Positions 4,609-7,500 of a stretch of 7,500 nucleotides of DNA are shown one piece after another. The number at the start of each line of letters is the position of its first letter. The first letter of the stretch is position 1. The position numbers and the translations under genes were made by a program. The notes under the pieces were generated by a model. That model had not been told where the DNA came from. It searched no databases and saw only the letters and a list, made by a program, of their open reading frames with translations. Source of the stretch: an uncultured Kroppenstedtia sp. (GTDB taxonomy: Bacteria > Bacillota > Bacilli > Thermoactinomycetales > DSM-45169); contig CAUGKZ010000078.1 of assembly GCA_959600065.1 (NCBI GenBank), forward strand, positions 1 to 7,500, written 5' to 3'.

Positions 4609-4974
4609 ATGAATGAAATCATCCAGATTCAAGGAAAAGTAAAGTATCCAATCCACATCGACCCTTCCCTGTGGATTTTTGACGACCGTCGATTTGAGAT
4701 GTCTGAGCGATTCCCAGAGGTGGACGGTCTCGGCATGGAGTTCGGGGATTTCCTGAAAAACGCCGAACCGACGGAAGATGCCACCAAGTTGGTGATTTAC
4801 CAGCGGGGAGGCGGGCGGGTCATTCTGCCTCTGGAACATGGGTATACCTGTATACTTCAGTTCGCCCGGGCCGGCAAACCCATCCACCCCGACGGCCCGG
4901 CCCTCCTCTTTCTAGCCGACGGCAGCAACCGGAACCGTCCCGTCGATTCGATTGAGAAGATGGAAGTGGTATAG
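4609..4974 (+). CDS. ylaL: YlaL-like conserved protein of unknown function
   Basis: The 121-residue soluble protein starts MNEIIQIQGKVKYPIHIDPS and contains WIFDDRRFEM (22-31), FLKNAEPTEDA (48-58), GKPIHPDGPALLF and DGSNRNRPV (104-112). From memory these motifs belong to a Bacillales family that includes B. subtilis YlaL, sometimes labelled peptidyl-prolyl isomerase in databases without support that I know of. The location beside glsA and ylaN supports YlaL. There is no signal peptide or membrane segment. ATG 4609 is preferred over the upstream in-frame ATG 4570, because AGGAG sits just ahead of it and the upstream codons overlap the promoter -10. Its length is shorter than I remember for YlaL (about 160); a gap between residues 31 and 43 would explain this. 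Function is unknown. Confidence 0.7.
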   Translation: MNEIIQIQGKVKYPIHIDPSLWIFDDRRFEMSERFPEVDGLGMEFGDFLKNAEPTEDATKLVIYQRGGGRVILPLEHGYTCILQFARAGKPIHPDGPALLFLADGSNRNRPVDSIEKMEVV

Positions 4975-4990
4975 TTTCCCCAGAATGAAA

Positions 4991-5028
4991 GAACCCGGCT
5001 TACCGATAATGCTCGGAGAGCCGGGTTC
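4991..5028. terminator. Bidirectional hairpin between convergent genes
   Basis: GAACCCGGCT (4991-5000) and AGCCGGGTTC (5019-5028) pair perfectly over 10 bp, with a further CCGA/TCGG pairing inside the loop. T tracts are short on both sides (ACTTTCTCT on plus, TTTCATTCT on minus). The hairpin lies 17 bases after the ylaL-like stop and 63 bases after the thioesterase stop, so it can serve both. Confidence 0.65.
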
Positions 5029-5090
5029 ACTTTCTCTGTAACCAGGAATCCGGCAGGCAACCCAGGTGGTTACCAGGGCCACATTTTCCC

Positions 5091-5573
5091 TCACGGTAAC
5101 GGGATGATGGCGAAGGTAGCGGTGGCATGAGCGATCCGCTTTCCTCCCTCGTTCTCCACCTTGCAGTCAGCAAATGCCAGACTCTTTCCGAGGCGAATCA
5201 AACGGGCCTCGGAGATCAGCTCTTGTCCGACCCCCGCCTCCAGATAGTTCACCTTTATCTCTACGGTTACGGCGGCCTTCCCTTCCGGAAGGCTTTTGTT
5301 AATTAAAGAACCCATGGTGGAATCGACTAGGGTGGCGGTGATTCCGCCGTGAACAATTCCACCCCGATTCATCATATAGGGAGTGATCGGGATACGAAAC
5401 CGGTAGGTCCCTTCTTCAGTAAATTCTCCGGACAGACCGAGAAATCCGGCAGGATAGTCACTTCCTCGCTCTCGTTTTTGTCTGACGGCTTGAACCGCCA
5501 GTCGCAAGAGCTCTTGCTCCTCCTGCGTTCCCGATTCTGTGATCTCTTTTACAGCTTGGAACAATTCCGACAT
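5091..5573 (-). CDS. PaaI/YdiI-type hotdog-fold acyl-CoA thioesterase
   Basis: This 160-residue protein has one hotdog domain from about 40 to 158. The diagnostic stretch is NRGGIVHGGITATLVDS (69-85): Asn69, His75-Gly-Gly and Asp84 occupy the active-site and helix positions of PaaI-type thioesterases, which hydrolyse acyl-CoA thioesters. The strand AVTVEIKVNYLEAG and the final HATATFAIIP complete the domain. An N-terminal helix of about 35 residues precedes it. The start ATG 5571-5573 has an excellent AGGAGG site five bases upstream. It begins 46 bases after the M42 peptidase gene ends on the same strand, with no terminator visible between them, so the two are probably co-transcribed. The acyl substrate cannot be told from sequence. 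Confidence 0.87.
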   Translation of the reverse strand: MSELFQAVKEITESGTQEEQELLRLAVQAVRQKRERGSDYPAGFLGLSGEFTEEGTYRFRIPITPYMMNRGGIVHGGITATLVDSTMGSLINKSLPEGKAAVTVEIKVNYLEAGVGQELISEARLIRLGKSLAFADCKVENEGGKRIAHATATFAIIPLP

Positions 5574-5619
5574 GGGATCCTCCTGTATTTACTTTCCTTG
5601 GTAAAATCATAAAATCCGG

Positions 5620-6672
5620 CTAGAGGGACATGGTTTGAATGTAACGGGTTAGCAAACGATAAGTGTTCTCCAATGCCTCCCGATGGGTACGCTCAAATGC
5701 ATGGGAAGCATCCACTCCCGGACCGACCAATCCGTGGATCAGATCGTGTCCCGCGCGCATAGCCGCACTGGCGTCCGAGCCGTAGTGGGGGTAGATATCC
5801 ACCTGATGATAAACCCCTTCCGCCTCTGCCAGTTCCGTCAGTTTTTTCCGCAGACCATAATGATAAGGTCCGCTGGAATCCTTGGCGCAGATGGAGACGC
5901 AGAACTCATCGGTGGCCTGTCCTTCTCCGATCGCTCCCATATCGACGGCCAAGTATTCCCGCACCCGGTCGGGGATATTGGAGTTGCCTCCGAAGCCCAC
6001 CTCTTCATTGGTGCTAAAATAAAAGTGAGTGGTGTGAGGTAGTTGCAAGCCTTGTTCCACCACCTGGAGGATCAACTCCAGCAGAATGGCGGCGCTGGCT
6101 TTGTCATCCATGTGCCGGCCTTTGATGAAGCCGCTGTCTGTCACTTCCACTCGCGGATCGAAGGAGACAAAATCCCCGACTTCAATGCCCAGCTCCCGGA
6201 CCTCCTCCGCATTATGTACCTTGGCATCCAGGCGAACCTCCATATTTTCCTGTTTCCGCTCCTGCTTCCTGGCATCCTCATAGACGTGAACAGAGGTGTG
6301 AGTCGCCAGGAGCGTTCCGGTCACCTTTCCTTTGCAGCGAGTCTGCACTGTACAATAATTTCCTTCTACCGTGTTCCAATTGAACCCGCCGATATTAGTG
6401 AGTTGGAGCCGCCCGTTCGATTTGATCTCCTTCACCATCGCACCCAGGGTGTCCACATGAGCAGTCAGATAGCGGTGAATCTGATGATCCTCTCCCTTGA
6501 GTGTGACCAACAGCCCTCCCTTAGCCGGTTGGCTCCATGAGATCCGCCCTTCATAAGGAGAGAGTTTCCCTCTCAGATAACGGATCGCCTCCTCAGCATC
6601 TCCTGTGGGACTGGGGATGCGGACCAGATGGACCAGATGGTCGACGATGGCATCAACATGGGATGTTTTCAT
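5620..6672 (-). CDS. yhfE: M42-family metallo-aminopeptidase, YhfE-like
   Basis: The 350-residue protein closely resembles B. subtilis YhfE, a member of the M42 glutamyl aminopeptidase / endoglucanase-M family of cytoplasmic, usually multimeric, two-metal peptidases. All expected ligands are present: TAHVDTLG (His72, Asp74), GRHMDDKAS (bridging Asp189), STNEEVGFGG (general base Glu223 and ligand Glu224), AVDMGAIG (Asp244) and DASHAFERTH (His324). The insertion between the two catalytic lobes (about 80-180) contains IGGFNWNTVEG and THTSVHVYEDA, typical of the YhfE branch. The ATG at 6670-6672 is preceded by AAAGGAG at about eight bases. It has its own promoter and is followed by the thioesterase gene, which likely shares its transcript. 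It is intact and probably recycles peptides. Confidence 0.93.
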   Translation of the reverse strand: MKTSHVDAIVDHLVHLVRIPSPTGDAEEAIRYLRGKLSPYEGRISWSQPAKGGLLVTLKGEDHQIHRYLTAHVDTLGAMVKEIKSNGRLQLTNIGGFNWNTVEGNYCTVQTRCKGKVTGTLLATHTSVHVYEDARKQERKQENMEVRLDAKVHNAEEVRELGIEVGDFVSFDPRVEVTDSGFIKGRHMDDKASAAILLELILQVVEQGLQLPHTTHFYFSTNEEVGFGGNSNIPDRVREYLAVDMGAIGEGQATDEFCVSICAKDSSGPYHYGLRKKLTELAEAEGVYHQVDIYPHYGSDASAAMRAGHDLIHGLVGPGVDASHAFERTHREALENTYRLLTRYIQTMSL

Positions 6673-6707
6673 GAATTAAGCTCCTTTCGGTGTCAGGTAT
6701 CCCCTCA

Positions 6708-6736
6708 AGTATACCAATAGAAAGCCATCGCAACAA
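6708..6736 (-). promoter_or_regulatory. Promoter of yhfE
   Basis: On the minus strand, TTGTTG (6731-6736), a 17-bp spacer and TATACT (6708-6713, 5 of 6) form a sigma-A type promoter. It lies 36 bases before the yhfE start codon, and its -35 overlaps the T tract of the abrB terminator. Confidence 0.6.
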
Positions 6737-6763
6737 AAGAAGGAAGCCCTGACGGCTTCCTTC
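6732..6763 (-). terminator. Rho-independent terminator of abrB
   Basis: GAAGGAAGCC (6739-6748) and GGCTTCCTTC (6754-6763) form a perfect 10-bp stem with a five-base loop. On the minus strand it is followed by TTTTGTTG. It lies 27 bases downstream of the abrB stop codon. Confidence 0.85.
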
Positions 6764-6790
6764 GTTCAAATGTCCGCTTGATGAAAATAA

Positions 6791-7048
6791 TCAGGAGTGT
6801 TCCTCCAAGGAAGATGCCAATTGTCGCAAACAGTCTTCACAGACATTTCTGTTGCGGTATTGCAGGACGTTTTCCACTTGTCCACAAAAGATGCAGGAGG
6901 GGCTGTACTTCTTCAGAATCACTGTGGATCCGTCGACATAGATTTCTAGAGGGTCTCTAACATCGATATCCATCGTCCGCCTCAACTCCACCGGTAACAC
7001 AATCCGACCCAATTCGTCCACCTTTCGTACAATCCCAGTCGCCTTCAC
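6791..7048 (-). CDS. abrB: AbrB-family transition-state regulator with CxxC...CxxC tail
   Basis: In 85 residues, positions 1-48 form the swapped-hairpin AbrB DNA-binding domain (TGIVRKVDELGRIVLPVELR, then LEIYVDGSTVILKKY). Arg8, Arg15, Arg23 and Arg24, which bind DNA in B. subtilis AbrB, are all conserved. The C-terminal part differs from B. subtilis AbrB: CIFCG (Cys52, Cys55) and CEDC (Cys70, Cys73) suggest a small zinc-binding multimerisation domain, as seen in AbrB-like proteins of other Firmicutes. The start is the GTG at 7046-7048, because GGAGG lies eight bases upstream. The in-frame GTG nine bases earlier overlaps that site. In B. subtilis AbrB represses stationary-phase genes in growth and is itself repressed by Spo0A. 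A paralogue such as Abh is possible. Its own terminator follows. Confidence 0.88.
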   Translation of the reverse strand: MKATGIVRKVDELGRIVLPVELRRTMDIDVRDPLEIYVDGSTVILKKYSPSCIFCGQVENVLQYRNRNVCEDCLRQLASSLEEHS

Positions 7049-7166
7049 CAAATTCACCTCCGTGTGGTATGTATGGGGGTTCTCCCTCTAGATTCCATGC
7101 TTTAACCTTAAATCCCTTCTTTTACCGGAGGATGGTCCACTTTCTTTTGTCAGGATCAGTGGGAGG

Positions 7167-7184
7167 ATCTCGAACGGCGTCGAA
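7167..7184 (+). promoter_or_regulatory. Two imperfect Spo0A-box-like octamers, 10 bp apart
   Basis: ATCTCGAA (7167-7174) and GCGTCGAA (7177-7184) each match the Spo0A box TTGTCGAA at 6 of 8 bases and are in the same orientation exactly ten bases apart. The B. subtilis abrB promoter carries a tandem pair with that spacing. Here they lie about 120-136 bases upstream of the abrB start. Neither octamer is perfect and I could not identify a promoter beside them, so this is a candidate only. Confidence 0.35.
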
Positions 7185-7221
7185 TCAGTGACCTTCACCG
7201 CAAACAGCCCCAGACGGTCAG

Positions 7222-7479
7222 TTATTTACGAGACCTTCCGGTGCGGATCAGGCGGGTCAGCCCCATCACCGTCACTGAAGTCAAAGTGACCAGGATCGCG
7301 ATCCAGACGGCGAATCCGATCACTTCCAGCCAGTACATGCCTGGGGACACAGGAACCCACTGTATCTCATCCCCCTGCTCGACGGCCACTCGATCTGGAA
7401 CCGCGTTCAGCCCAAACACCCACCCTGCCAGCAGTCCGGTTCCGGCCAGCGTCAACAGACGTTTTCCCCACTTCCGCAA
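7222..7479 (-). CDS. Small two-helix membrane protein of unknown function
   Basis: The 85-residue protein starts at a TTG (7477-7479) with AGGAGG seven to eight bases upstream. A basic N terminus (MRKWGKR) leads into a first hydrophobic helix at about 8-27 (LLTLAGTGLLAGWVFGL). A short acidic loop (DRVAVEQGDEIQWVP) follows, then a second helix at about 49-74 and a basic end (RLIRTGRSRK). By the positive-inside rule both ends should be cytoplasmic and the loop outside. It has no cysteine pair or motif I recognise. It lies upstream of abrB on the same strand, separated by 173 bases with no visible terminator. Confidence 0.65.
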   Translation of the reverse strand: MRKWGKRLLTLAGTGLLAGWVFGLNAVPDRVAVEQGDEIQWVPVSPGMYWLEVIGFAVWIAILVTLTSVTVMGLTRLIRTGRSRK

Positions 7480-7500
7480 AAGAAGACCTCCTCTCTCCGG

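Noticed and set aside
5038..5073. GTAACC / GGTTAC inverted repeat near the thioesterase stop
   Set aside because: Six pairs over a 24-base gap is expected by chance, and the stronger hairpin at 4991-5028 explains termination.
6043..6540. 165-codon plus-strand frame opposite yhfE
   Set aside because: It lies wholly inside an intact M42 peptidase gene on the other strand and has no recognisable motif.

Overview
The window looks like chromosome of a moderately GC-rich, spore-forming member of the Bacillales. My best guess is Thermoactinomycetaceae or a relative, but that is an impression from protein flavour and not a computed placement. The supporting signs are an AbrB-type regulator, homologues of Bacillus subtilis CitA/CitR, YlaL, GlsA (YlaM), YlaN and YhfE, strong GGAGG-type ribosome binding sites, and TTG/GTG starts. 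Most of the window is ordinary housekeeping sequence.

Left part (1-1304): the 5' end of a citrate synthase gene (citA-like, minus strand, running off the window) faces a LysR-type regulator (citR-like, plus strand) across an AT-rich divergent control region. A hairpin terminator follows citR.

Middle left (1305-3140): this is the unusual part. A promoter-like sequence leads directly into a 435-bp segment bounded by perfect 16-bp inverted repeats. The segment is made of two diverged tandem units, each able to fold back on itself; it is either a MITE-like element or a large structured RNA. It is followed by the remains of a TetR regulator (frameshifted and short), a seven-helix DUF2306-like membrane protein whose last helix is knocked out of frame by a six-C run, and a 45-residue double-CxxC protein. 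Two or three frame breaks within 800 bp suggest either a decaying accessory locus or locally poor sequence.

Middle right (3140-5030): ylaN (iron/Fur-linked, UPF0358) and glutaminase glsA lie on the minus strand, with a ylaL-like gene divergent from glsA. This matches the ylaL-ylaM-ylaN neighbourhood known from B. subtilis. Hairpin terminators separate the convergent pairs.

Right part (5090-7500): the minus strand carries a small two-helix membrane protein, abrB with a zinc-ribbon-like tail, then yhfE (M42 aminopeptidase) and a hotdog-fold thioesterase, which probably form one operon. An abrB terminator and a yhfE promoter lie between abrB and yhfE. Two imperfect Spo0A-box-like octamers ten bases apart lie upstream of abrB, where sporulation control would be expected.

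I see no CRISPR array, tRNA, rRNA, phage gene or transposase. The best candidate for something undescribed is the 1371-1805 element.
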